This document shows, piece by piece, positions 1 through 8,093 of a stretch of 19,907 nucleotides of DNA (its first letter is position 1; each line of letters starts with the position of its first letter). Made by a program: the position numbers and the translations under genes. Below the pieces are notes generated by a model, which did no database searches, had not been told where the DNA came from, and saw only the letters and a list, made by a program, of their open reading frames with translations. Origin of the DNA: Modestobacter sp. (GTDB lineage Bacteria > Actinomycetota > Actinomycetes > Mycobacteriales > Geodermatophilaceae); assembly GCA_025966175.1 (NCBI GenBank), contig JAOPVN010000148.1, forward strand, positions 1 through 19,907, given 5' to 3'.

Positions 1-350
1 TGGCGCAGGTGCCCGAGGTGCTGCAGGAGGCGGCCAAGGTCGACGGGGCGACCTGGTGGCAGCGGCTGGTCCGGGTCACGCTGCCGAACATGAAGGCCGC
101 GATCATGGTCGCGCTGCTGTTCCGCACCCTGGACGCGTTCCGGATCTTCGACAGCATCTTCATCATGACCGCCGGGGCCAACAACACCGCGTCGGTGTCC
201 TTCCTGGCCTACCGGCAGACCATCTCGCGGCTGGAGATCGGCCTGGGCTCCGCGGTGTCGGTCCTGCTGTTCCTGGCGGTCGTCTTCATCGCCTTCGTGT
301 TCATCAAGGGCTTCAAGGTCGACCTGTCCCAGGCGAGGGGTGAGAACTGA
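1..350 (+). CDS. Carbohydrate ABC transporter permease, MalF/UgpA type (5'-truncated by window edge)
   Basis: The reading frame is open from base 3 and ends at the TGA at 348-350, giving the last 115 residues of an inner-membrane permease. The segment begins inside the cytoplasmic EAA loop that docks with the ATPase (EAAKVDGA, then WWQRLVRVTLP), followed by two hydrophobic stretches and a short charged tail. This is the C-terminal signature of binding-protein-dependent sugar permeases of the MalF/UgpA group. The stop overlaps the start of the next permease by one base (TGATG), so the two are probably translationally coupled and form a heterodimer. The start and the cognate binding protein lie upstream of the window. 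Substrate is unknown; the family imports oligosaccharides, polyols or glycerol-phosphate. Confidence 0.93.
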   Translation, partial: AQVPEVLQEAAKVDGATWWQRLVRVTLPNMKAAIMVALLFRTLDAFRIFDSIFIMTAGANNTASVSFLAYRQTISRLEIGLGSAVSVLLFLAVVFIAFVFIKGFKVDLSQARGEN

Positions 351-1183
351 TGTCCCGCAGGGAGAAGGGCTGGTGGATCGTCGCCGGCCTGCTGATCGTG
401 GTCTACGCGCTGTTCCCGATCGCCTGGATCGTGTCGGTGTCGTTCAAGCAGGCCAGCGACCTGGCCAACGGGCAGTTCCTGCCGAGCGTGTTCTCGTTGA
501 CCAACTACAAGCTGATCCTCACCGGCGATGCCAGCTCGCTGTTCCTGCCGGCGCTGCGCAACTCGTTCGGCATCTGTCTGATCGCGACGTTCATCTCCTG
601 CGTCCTGGCGATGTTCGCCGCGTACGCGATCGCCCGGCTGGACTTCCCGGGCAAGAAGTTCATCCTCGGCACCGCACTGGCCGTGGCGATCTTCCCGGTC
701 ATCTCGATCGTCACGCCGCTGTTCAACCTGTGGCGCAACATCGGCCTCTACGACACCTGGCCGGGGTTGATCATCCCGTACCTGTCGCTGACCCTGCCGA
801 TCTCCATCTGGACGATGTCGGCGTTCTTCCGGGAGATCCCCTGGGAGATGGAGCAGGCCGCGCAGGTCGACGGGGCGACGACGTGGCAGGCCTTCCGGAA
901 GGTGATCGTCCCGCTGGCGGCGCCCGGGGTCTTCACCACGGCGATCATCGCGTTCTTCATCGCCTGGAACGACTTCGTCTACGGCATCTCGCTGACCTCG
1001 ACCAGCGCCTCGCGTCCGGTGCCCGCAGCGCTGGGCCTGTTCTCCGGCGCCTCGCAGTTCGAGGACCCCACCGGTGCGATCGCCGCGGCCGCGGTCATCG
1101 TGACGATCCCGGTGGTCGTCCTGGTCCTGCTGTTCCAGCGGCGCATCGTCGCCGGCCTCACCAACGGCGCCGTGAAGGGCTGA
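350..1183 (+). CDS. Carbohydrate ABC transporter permease, MalG/UgpE type
   Basis: A 277-residue inner-membrane permease, the usual length for the MalG group, with about six hydrophobic segments starting at residues 10-32. The conserved EAA loop is visible as EMEQAAQVDGA followed by TTWQAFRKVIVP, the coupling site for the ATP-binding subunit. The ATG at 350 overlaps the stop of the MalF-type partner by one base, which argues for translational coupling and equal stoichiometry. Together with the preceding permease and the ATPase 43 bases downstream it forms the membrane part of a CUT1-family sugar importer. The family is clear; the transported sugar is not deducible. Confidence 0.95.
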   Translation: MSRREKGWWIVAGLLIVVYALFPIAWIVSVSFKQASDLANGQFLPSVFSLTNYKLILTGDASSLFLPALRNSFGICLIATFISCVLAMFAAYAIARLDFPGKKFILGTALAVAIFPVISIVTPLFNLWRNIGLYDTWPGLIIPYLSLTLPISIWTMSAFFREIPWEMEQAAQVDGATTWQAFRKVIVPLAAPGVFTTAIIAFFIAWNDFVYGISLTSTSASRPVPAALGLFSGASQFEDPTGAIAAAAVIVTIPVVVLVLLFQRRIVAGLTNGAVKG

Positions 1184-1226
1184 CCCCCGTGCGCACCTCC
1201 ACCGATCTCCCGAGGGGGAAGAACTG

Positions 1227-2483
<1,257 letters not shown>

Positions 2484-2498
2484 GCCGGCGCCGGGCGG

Positions 2499-3728
2499 TC
2501 AGCCGGCGGCGGTCAGCCGCTGGGCGAACACCGCTTCGCGCGCCAGGGCGGTGCCGCGGACGACGGCGCCGCGGACGACGGCCTCCTCGCCCAGTTCACC
2601 GGCGACCAGCGTCGGCCGCATGGGGGTCACCTCGCGCAGTGCCGCGGTGATGCCCGGTTCGAGCAGGTCCAGGTTCTGGCCGATCCGGCCGCCCAGCACG
2701 ATCGCCTCGGGGTCCAGGAAGGCGGCGATGCTGGCGACCGCCAGCCCCAGCTGCCGGGCCTGTCGCGCCACGGCCGTCAGCGCCTCGGGGCGACCGGTGC
2801 CGGCCAGCTGGAACACCTCTTCGGCGGTCAGCGGTCCGGACAGCCCCGCCTCCCGGGCGTAGCGGACCACCGCGTCCGCGGCGACCACCTCCTCGAACAT
2901 GCCGCGGTCGGTGTGCGGTGAGCGGCCCGCGGCGTCGTCGCCGATCGGCAGGTAGCCGACCTCGCCCGCCGCGCCGGTCACGCCCCGGTACACCCGGCCG
3001 TCCAGCACCAGGCCGACCCCGACGCCGGTGCCCACGGTGAGGTAGGCGAAGTCGGTCAGACCGCGGGCGGCCCCGTGGTTGAGCTCGGCAAGCGCGGCGA
3101 GGTTCGCGTCGTTGTCGACGGAGACGGACGGGCCGATCCGCTCGACGAGGGCCTGGGCCAGCCCCTCCTGGTGCCAGCCGGGGAGGTTCGCGGCGTACCG
3201 GACGCCGCCCCGGCGCGGGTCCAGCACGCCGGGTGAGCCGATGGCCGTGTGCGTCACCGCGGCCAGGGTGAGCCCGGCCGACGCCGTCGCCTGCTCGAGC
3301 GAGTGGGCGGTCAGGTCCACCAGTTCGTCGGCACCCGTGGCGGTGTTCCGCACGTCGAGCTGGGACAGGACGTTGCCCAACAGGTCCGCGACCCGCAGGT
3401 GCAGCCAGCCGCGGCCGATGTCGATGCCGGCCACGGTCCCGGCGGCGGCGTTGGCCCCGTAGGACTTGGCGGGGCGGCCCAGCTGCTGCACCTCCGCCGT
3501 CCCGGCGATCACCAGGCCCGCGCGCTCGAGACCCTCCAGTGCGGCGATGACCGTCGGCTGGGAGAGGCCGGCATCGCGAGCCAGCTGCGGCCTCGTGGCG
3601 GGGCCGTGGTCGAACAGCCGGTCGAGCAGCAGCCGCTGGTTCATCTCGCGGAGCAGGGAGGGGGCGACTGCGGGGGACAAGCTGCTGCTGGCGCGCTCCC
3701 GGACGGGGTCCGGGGGAGGCGTCGACAT
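2499..3728 (-). CDS. ROK-family transcriptional regulator (NagC/XylR type)
   Basis: A 409-residue sugar-responsive DNA-binding protein. Residues about 25-75 form a winged helix-turn-helix (LARDAGLSQPTVIAALEGL), followed by a ROK sugar-binding domain beginning near residue 98. The phosphate-binding loop reads GIDIGRGW where ROK kinases have DIGGT, so it is a binding protein rather than an active kinase. NDANLAALAE is the ROK active-site segment. The usual zinc site (GH plus CxCGxxGC) is absent: GEVGYLP is followed by a cysteine-free stretch. It is divergent from the kinase-led operon at 3807 and convergent with the importer ending at 2483, so it may control either or both. The 3728 ATG has no clear Shine-Dalgarno sequence, and a -10-like element sits where a leaderless transcript would need it. 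Confidence 0.93.
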   Translation of the reverse strand: MSTPPPDPVRERASSSLSPAVAPSLLREMNQRLLLDRLFDHGPATRPQLARDAGLSQPTVIAALEGLERAGLVIAGTAEVQQLGRPAKSYGANAAAGTVAGIDIGRGWLHLRVADLLGNVLSQLDVRNTATGADELVDLTAHSLEQATASAGLTLAAVTHTAIGSPGVLDPRRGGVRYAANLPGWHQEGLAQALVERIGPSVSVDNDANLAALAELNHGAARGLTDFAYLTVGTGVGVGLVLDGRVYRGVTGAAGEVGYLPIGDDAAGRSPHTDRGMFEEVVAADAVVRYAREAGLSGPLTAEEVFQLAGTGRPEALTAVARQARQLGLAVASIAAFLDPEAIVLGGRIGQNLDLLEPGITAALREVTPMRPTLVAGELGEEAVVRGAVVRGTALAREAVFAQRLTAAG

Positions 3729-3734
3729 GCGCCC

Positions 3735-3740
3735 ATCCTA
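3735..3740 (-). promoter_or_regulatory. Candidate -10 box for a leaderless ROK regulator transcript
   Basis: On the minus strand TAGGAT ends 6 bases before the A of the regulator's ATG at 3728. Transcription would then start at or next to the start codon, giving a leaderless mRNA, a common arrangement in actinobacteria. No convincing -35 box is seen, and no purine-rich ribosome binding site lies in the remaining spacer, which fits this reading. Support comes from the motif and spacing only. Confidence 0.4.
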
Positions 3741-3754
3741 GGGACACCCAAAAA

Positions 3755-3762
3755 GTGATCAC
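3755..3762. promoter_or_regulatory. 8-bp palindrome GTGATCAC in the divergent spacer
   Basis: A perfect palindrome in the 78-base divergent region, 26 bases upstream of the regulator start and just upstream of the TTGACG element of the kinase operon. It could be a second regulator site, but an 8-bp palindrome may occur by chance. Confidence 0.25.
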
Positions 3763-3770
3763 CGGACCTC

Positions 3771-3797
3771 TTGACGTCCAGGAACCTTTACTAAAGA
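3771..3797 (+). promoter_or_regulatory. Candidate promoter of the kinase-led operon
   Basis: TTGACG at 3771-3776 resembles a -35 box and TAAAGA at 3792-3797 a -10 box, with a short 15-base spacer. The A of the kinase ATG follows 9 bases after the -10, so the transcript would be nearly leaderless, consistent with the lack of a good Shine-Dalgarno sequence. This is the most AT-rich patch near the gene start. The -10 overlaps the palindrome at 3786-3796, so a bound repressor would block polymerase. Confidence 0.35.
3786..3796. promoter_or_regulatory. Candidate ROK repressor operator, CTTTA-C-TAAAG
   Basis: Perfect 5-bp inverted half-sites around one central base, AT-rich in a very GC-rich genome. 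The site lies between a ROK repressor gene and the divergent sugar-kinase operon and overlaps that operon's best candidate -10 box. The geometry suits a dimeric winged-helix protein. I saw no second copy in the window. Assignment to the neighbouring ROK protein is an inference from position. Confidence 0.5.
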
Positions 3798-3806
3798 GTC
3801 ACAACT

Positions 3807-4754
3807 ATGTGGGGGAACACGGACCAGGCCAGCCCGGACGGGGTGGTCGTCGCGGGGATCGACATCGGTGGCACCAAGATCGACGTCGCGTTGGCGGGTC
3901 CGGACCGGACGATCCTGGCCCGGCACAGACTGGACACGCTGGTGGCCGACGGCCCCGCGGCCGCGGTCCGCCGGATCGCGGAGGCGACGGCGGAACTGTG
4001 CACCCGGCACGCCGCGGGAGCCGAGCTGGCCGCCGTCGGCGTGGTGTGTCCCGGGGTCGTGCAGGGCGACCGGATCCTGCTGGCCCCCAACCTCCCGGGC
4101 TGGGAGGACGCCGACCTGGCCGGGGCCCTGCGCGACGCCCTGGGCGTGCCCCGGGTGGGGATCACCAACGACGTCCGCGCCGGGGCGCTCGCCGAGGCGC
4201 GGTCCGGTGCCCTGCGGGGCTCCCGCTCCGGGCTCTACGTCAACCTGGGCACCGGCCTGGCAGCCGCACTGGTCGTCAACGGCCAGGTGGTGGAGGGCGC
4301 GCACCAGGCGGCCGGGGAGATCGGCTACAGCCAGCCCCTGGGCGCGCTGGGGGCCTGGCCGGCCGCGGCGCACGCCCACCTGGAGACCGCCGTGAGCGGC
4401 GCCGGGCTGGCCAACCGGGCGGCCAACGTCCTCGGCGAGCCGGTCGACGCCGCTGACCTGTTCCGCCGGACCGACCCCGTCTCCCGGCACGTGGTGCACC
4501 AGGCGCTGGCCGCGCTCGGCACGGCCCTGGTGAACCTCGCCGTCTTCGTGGACCCGGACCGGGTCGTGGTCGGCGGCGGGCTGACCGGCTCCGCCGGCGT
4601 CGTCCTCCCCGTGCTCGACGCCCATCTGCGGGCCGGCGTGCCCTTCCCCCCGGAGGTGGTCCTCGGTGTCTTCACCTCGGGCGCCTCACTGCACGGAGCC
4701 GTCCACCTGGCGGTGGACCTGATGACCAAGAACGTCGCGGAGGCGCAGAGATGA
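3807..4754 (+). CDS. ROK-family sugar kinase
   Basis: A 315-residue cytoplasmic kinase expected to transfer phosphate from ATP to an imported sugar or amino sugar. DIGGTK at residues 19-24 is the ATP phosphate-binding loop, D122 in GITNDVRAG is the expected catalytic base, and LYVNLGTGL is the second phosphate motif. The canonical zinc site is missing: GEIGY replaces GEIGH, and the CxCGxxGC segment is a cysteine-free LGALGAWPAAAH stretch, so it departs from the classic glucokinase/NagK pattern. The next gene starts within its last codons (ATGA at 4751-4754), tying it to a SIS-domain protein. There is no N-terminal DNA-binding domain, which separates it from the divergent ROK regulator. Glucose, N-acetylhexosamine or a conjugated sugar are all possible substrates. 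Confidence 0.9.
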   Translation: MWGNTDQASPDGVVVAGIDIGGTKIDVALAGPDRTILARHRLDTLVADGPAAAVRRIAEATAELCTRHAAGAELAAVGVVCPGVVQGDRILLAPNLPGWEDADLAGALRDALGVPRVGITNDVRAGALAEARSGALRGSRSGLYVNLGTGLAAALVVNGQVVEGAHQAAGEIGYSQPLGALGAWPAAAHAHLETAVSGAGLANRAANVLGEPVDAADLFRRTDPVSRHVVHQALAALGTALVNLAVFVDPDRVVVGGGLTGSAGVVLPVLDAHLRAGVPFPPEVVLGVFTSGASLHGAVHLAVDLMTKNVAEAQR

Positions 4755-5776
4755 CCGTGCACGGTGCACACATGGCCGCGGAGATGGCCGAACAACCCGC
4801 CGTCCTCGGGGCGCTCGCGGCCCGGTTCGACGAGATCGCCGCCACGGTGGCCGCGGCGCTGCCCGGGCGCCCGGCCGGGGTGGGCTTCCTGGCCCGCGGC
4901 TCGTCGGACAACGCCGCGCTGCTGGGGCGGTACGCCGTCGAACTGGCCACCGGCCTGCCCACCTGTCTCATCGCCCCCAGCGTGCTGACCTCCTTCGGGC
5001 GGGAACCGCGGGGCTTCGCCGGCTGGCTGATCGTGGCGCTGTCGCAGTCCGGGGAGACCCCGGAGATCGTCGACCTCGCCGGCCGGTACCGGGCGGCGGG
5101 CGCGACCGTCGTCGCGATCACGAACGACGCCGGCTCCGCACTGGCCGCGGCGGCCGACGTCACGGTGGCCCTGGAGGCCGGCCGGGAGATCGCCGTGCCG
5201 GCGACCAAGACCGTGACCGCCCAGCAGCTGGCGACCCTGGCCGTGAGCGCCGCCCTCGGGGGCCAGCCGGTCGTTCCCGACCTCGCGCGTCTGCCCGAGC
5301 GGGTGGCGGCCGTGCTCGCCGACGTCGCGCCGGTCGAGGAGGCCGCCGCCCGGCTGGCCGGCAACCGTCGGCTCGCGGTCGTGGCCCGCGGGCTGTGCTA
5401 CCCCGCCGCGCGGGAGACGGCGCTGAAGCTGCAGGAGACCACCGGGGCGATGGCGCACGCCTTCTCCACGGCCGACTTCCGGCACGGGCCGATCGCCGTC
5501 TGCGGACCGGACACCCCGGCGCTGCTGATGGCCGGCGGCGGCCCGGCCGACGCCGACACCCGCGAGCTGGCCGCCGACCTCGCCCAGCGGTCGGCGCCGG
5601 TGGTGAGCGTCGGGTCCGACGGTGCCGACGACATCGGCTGGCCCGCCGGCGACGGCGCCACGGACTGTCTCCTCGCGACCGTCCGCGGCCAGCAGCTCGC
5701 GCTGGCCCTCTGTGCCCGGCTCGGTGTCGACCCCGACTCGCCGGCCGGCCTCCGCAAGGTGACACCCACGCACTGA
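4751..5776 (+). CDS. Two-SIS-domain sugar-phosphate isomerase/deaminase/deglycase
   Basis: A 341-residue protein built like the isomerase half of GlmS without the glutaminase domain. It opens with MAEQPAVL, the usual lead-in of this group. SIS domain 1 has the sugar-phosphate loops RGSSDNA (residues 49-55) and SQSGET (98-103). SIS domain 2 has ETALKLQETTG followed by FRHGP, and the end DPDSPAGLRKVT matches the GlmS-type tail. The family includes glucosamine-6-phosphate deaminase (NagB-II), AgaS and the deglycases FrlB and FraB, which act on phosphorylated sugar-amine adducts. The start overlaps the kinase stop as ATGA, so kinase product feeding this enzyme is the natural reading. Which of the three reactions it performs cannot be decided here. 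Confidence 0.9.
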   Translation: MTVHGAHMAAEMAEQPAVLGALAARFDEIAATVAAALPGRPAGVGFLARGSSDNAALLGRYAVELATGLPTCLIAPSVLTSFGREPRGFAGWLIVALSQSGETPEIVDLAGRYRAAGATVVAITNDAGSALAAAADVTVALEAGREIAVPATKTVTAQQLATLAVSAALGGQPVVPDLARLPERVAAVLADVAPVEEAAARLAGNRRLAVVARGLCYPAARETALKLQETTGAMAHAFSTADFRHGPIAVCGPDTPALLMAGGGPADADTRELAADLAQRSAPVVSVGSDGADDIGWPAGDGATDCLLATVRGQQLALALCARLGVDPDSPAGLRKVTPTH

Positions 5777-5786
5777 TCCGCACGAC

Positions 5787-5805
5787 CCGGCCGGGACCCG
5801 GCCGG
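5787..5805 (+). other. Hairpin upstream of the binding-protein gene
   Basis: A perfect 9-bp inverted repeat (CCGGCCGGG at 5787-5795, CCCGGCCGG at 5797-5805) around one base lies 10 bases after the SIS gene stop. The real loop would be larger, as the innermost pairs cannot form. It may act as a partial terminator or as an mRNA end-stabiliser separating the enzyme genes from the more highly needed binding protein. Confidence 0.4.
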
Positions 5806-5832
5806 TGCCCACGACAGGAACGGGAGCTCTTG

Positions 5833-6987
5833 ATGAAGCCGAACATCGTGCGCGGCGCAGTCGCTGCCGCGGCGCTGGCCCTGGCACTGACCGCGTGCAG
5901 TACCGGTGCCAGCTCGTCCGACGCCGGCCAGGGCGCCGGTGCCTCGGGCAGCCCGGCCGGGTCGTCGGGCAGCTCGGTGATCGACCTGAACCTGTCGGGC
6001 ACCGTCGGGCCGAACGGGGAGGACCCGACCCCCGTCTCCGACCTCACGCTCACCGACGACGAGGTGGCGAAGCTGCAGGCCGGCCACTACACGGCAGCGC
6101 AGCTCTGGCACACCAGCTCCCAGTTCGTGGACGCCGTCCAGCAGGGTGCCGCCGCCGAGTTCAGCCGGCTCGGCATCGAGGTGGTGGCGACCACCAACGC
6201 CAACATGGACGCCGGCACCCAGGCCAACCAGGTCCAGACCGCGATGGCCAAGAAGCCCGACGTGATCGTGGGGCTGCCGGTGGACCCGACGTCGGCCGCC
6301 GCTGCCTTCCAGCCGGCCGTCGACGCGGGCACGAAGCTGGTGTTCCTGTCCAACGTCCCGGAGGGCTACACCTACGGGCAGCAGTACACCTCGATCGTCA
6401 CCGACGACCTGTACGACATGGGCAAGCGTGCGGCCGAGGCGCTGGGGGAGAGCCTCGGCGGCAAGGGCACGGTCGGGCTCATCTACTACAACGCGCAGTA
6501 CTACGTCACCAACCAGCGGGACGCGGCCTTCCGGACGACCCTGCGGAACGAGTACCCCGACATCGAGGTCGTCGCGGAGCAGGGCTTCTCCGACGCGAAC
6601 AACGTCACCAGCATCGCCAGCGGGTTGCTGACCCAGCACCCGGACCTGGCCGGCATCTACACCAGCTGGGCGCAGCCGGCGGAGGGCGTCCTCGCCGCCC
6701 TGCGCACGGTGGGAAACACGACCACCAAGGTGGTGACCCTCGACCTGGACGACCCGGTCGTGGTCGACATGGCCAGCGGCGGCTCGACCGTGGCCGTCGT
6801 GGCCGACGAGGCCTTCGAGGTGGGGCGCGGCATGGCCGACGCCGCGGCGTACGCGCTGCTGGGCAAGACGGCCCCGCCGTTCGTCGTCGCCAAGGCGCTG
6901 ACCATCACCAAGGACACCATCCCGCAGGGGTACCAGCAGTCCCTGCACAGTGACGTCCCCGAGGCCGTGAAGAAGGTCCTCGACTAG
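5833..6987 (+). CDS. Sugar ABC transporter substrate-binding lipoprotein (ribose/RbsB-like)
   Basis: A 384-residue exported binding protein. MKPNIVRGA plus a hydrophobic stretch and the lipobox LTAC (lipidated C22) form a lipoprotein signal, so it is anchored to the outside of the membrane. A Ser/Gly/Ala-rich linker follows, then a two-lobe periplasmic-binding fold of the Peripla_BP_4 group: QAGHYTAAQLW, KPDVIVGLPVDP, and KVVTLDLDDPVVV in lobe 2. The ATG at 5833 is chosen because it gives the complete signal peptide and follows a GGGAG ribosome binding site (5822-5826) by 6 bases. The in-frame ORF runs farther upstream, but that part overlaps the SIS gene. Hairpins flank the gene on both sides. 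Ligand unknown; the family binds monosaccharides and sugar-like ligands such as rhizopine and autoinducer-2. Confidence 0.92.
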   Translation: MKPNIVRGAVAAAALALALTACSTGASSSDAGQGAGASGSPAGSSGSSVIDLNLSGTVGPNGEDPTPVSDLTLTDDEVAKLQAGHYTAAQLWHTSSQFVDAVQQGAAAEFSRLGIEVVATTNANMDAGTQANQVQTAMAKKPDVIVGLPVDPTSAAAAFQPAVDAGTKLVFLSNVPEGYTYGQQYTSIVTDDLYDMGKRAAEALGESLGGKGTVGLIYYNAQYYVTNQRDAAFRTTLRNEYPDIEVVAEQGFSDANNVTSIASGLLTQHPDLAGIYTSWAQPAEGVLAALRTVGNTTTKVVTLDLDDPVVVDMASGGSTVAVVADEAFEVGRGMADAAAYALLGKTAPPFVVAKALTITKDTIPQGYQQSLHSDVPEAVKKVLD

Positions 6988-6998
6988 CAGTCCGGTGT

Positions 6999-7024
6999 CC
7001 CGGCCGGCCGTGTGGCCGGCCGGG
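6999..7024 (+). other. Strong hairpin between binding-protein and permease genes
   Basis: A perfect 11-bp stem (CCCGGCCGGCC at 6999-7009, GGCCGGCCGGG at 7014-7024) closes a GTGT tetraloop, 11 bases after the TAG of the binding-protein gene. Hairpins at this position in ABC importer operons typically protect the upstream mRNA or reduce readthrough, so the binding protein outnumbers the permease. No T-run follows. Confidence 0.6.
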
Positions 7025-7059
7025 CCCCCCACCCCGTCCGGAAGGAGAGAGGAGCAGCG

Positions 7060-8085
7060 GTGTCGACAGCCTCCGGCACGTCCGTGTCCGGCCCATCCGC
7101 GCCCAGCACGCCCGCGCCCGGTCAGCCCCCGGCGGGGGGACCGCTCGCGCGGCTGCGGCGGCTGGACCCCAGCAGCTACGTCGTCTACGTCGGGTTCGTC
7201 GCCATCTTCGTGGTGATGAGCATCGCCCTGCACGACGACGGCTTCCTGGGCCGGCAGAACCTGATCAACATCCTGCTGCAGACCGCTCCGGTCACGGTGA
7301 TGGCGGTGGGCTCGGTCTTCGTGCTCAGCACCGGGGAGATCGACCTCAGCATCGGCGCCGTGGTGGCGCTGTCCGCCCTGGTGTCCGCCGTCCAGCTCCG
7401 TGACCACGGACTGGTCGCCGGCATCGTGAGCGGTCTGCTGACCGGGGTGGTCGTCGGACTGGTCAACGGTCTGCTGGTGACCAAGCTGCGGCTGCCCTCC
7501 TTCCTGGTGACGCTGGGCATGATGGGGCTGTGCGCGGGGCTGAGCCAGCGGCTCACCCAGCTGCAGGCCGTTCCCTCGATCGACGTCGCCTTCAACGGCC
7601 TGTTCGGCTCCGGCAGCGTGGCGGGGATCTCCACCCTGATCCTGTGGTCGGCGGCCTTCGTGCTCGTCGGTCACTTCCTGTACCGGCACACCCGGGTGGG
7701 TGCCCACGTGCTCGCGTCCGGCGACAACGTCCGGGCCGCGCGGGTCAGCGGGATCAAGGTGGACCGGATCAAGACCGGGGTGCTCGTCGCCAGCGGCCTG
7801 TGCGCCGCCGTGGCCGGGATGCTCTACACCGGTCGGCTGCACGGGGCGAGCTACACCCTGGGCAGCTCCGACCTGCTCACCGTCATCGCCGCGGTCGTCA
7901 TCGGCGGGACCCGCCTGTTCGGCGGCCGCGGCTCCGTGGTCGGCGCGCTCATCGGCTCGCTGATCCTCGGCATGCTCAACAACGGGCTGATCCTCGCCGG
8001 GCTCTCCGACCCCGAGCAGCAGATCGTCCGCGGACTCATCATCCTCGTCGCCGTCGCGCTGACCCTGCGCGAAGACAAGAGCTGA
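7060..8085 (+). CDS. Sugar ABC transporter permease, RbsC type
   Basis: A 341-residue inner-membrane permease of the CUT2 (ribose-type) family. A Pro/Ser/Gly-rich cytoplasmic N-terminus of about 35 residues is followed by roughly eight or more hydrophobic segments. Family landmarks are GEIDLSIGAVVALSA, LPSFLVTLGMMG, the ATPase-contact segment NVRAARVSGIKVDR, and GGTRLFGGRGSVVG near the end. The GTG at 7060 is preferred because GAGGAG at 7049-7054 lies 5 bases upstream; the in-frame GTG at 7012 falls inside the hairpin and lacks a ribosome binding site. It pairs with the upstream binding protein and with the ATPase at 9281, although a PLP-enzyme gene separates it from the latter. Confidence 0.93.
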   Translation: MSTASGTSVSGPSAPSTPAPGQPPAGGPLARLRRLDPSSYVVYVGFVAIFVVMSIALHDDGFLGRQNLINILLQTAPVTVMAVGSVFVLSTGEIDLSIGAVVALSALVSAVQLRDHGLVAGIVSGLLTGVVVGLVNGLLVTKLRLPSFLVTLGMMGLCAGLSQRLTQLQAVPSIDVAFNGLFGSGSVAGISTLILWSAAFVLVGHFLYRHTRVGAHVLASGDNVRAARVSGIKVDRIKTGVLVASGLCAAVAGMLYTGRLHGASYTLGSSDLLTVIAAVVIGGTRLFGGRGSVVGALIGSLILGMLNNGLILAGLSDPEQQIVRGLIILVAVALTLREDKS

Positions 8086-8093
8086 AGGACGCC

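Noticed and set aside
5398..7842. An 814-codon minus-strand ORF opposite the binding-protein and permease genes
   Set aside because: His/Gln/Gly/Asp-rich shadow of well-supported genes; no domain seen.
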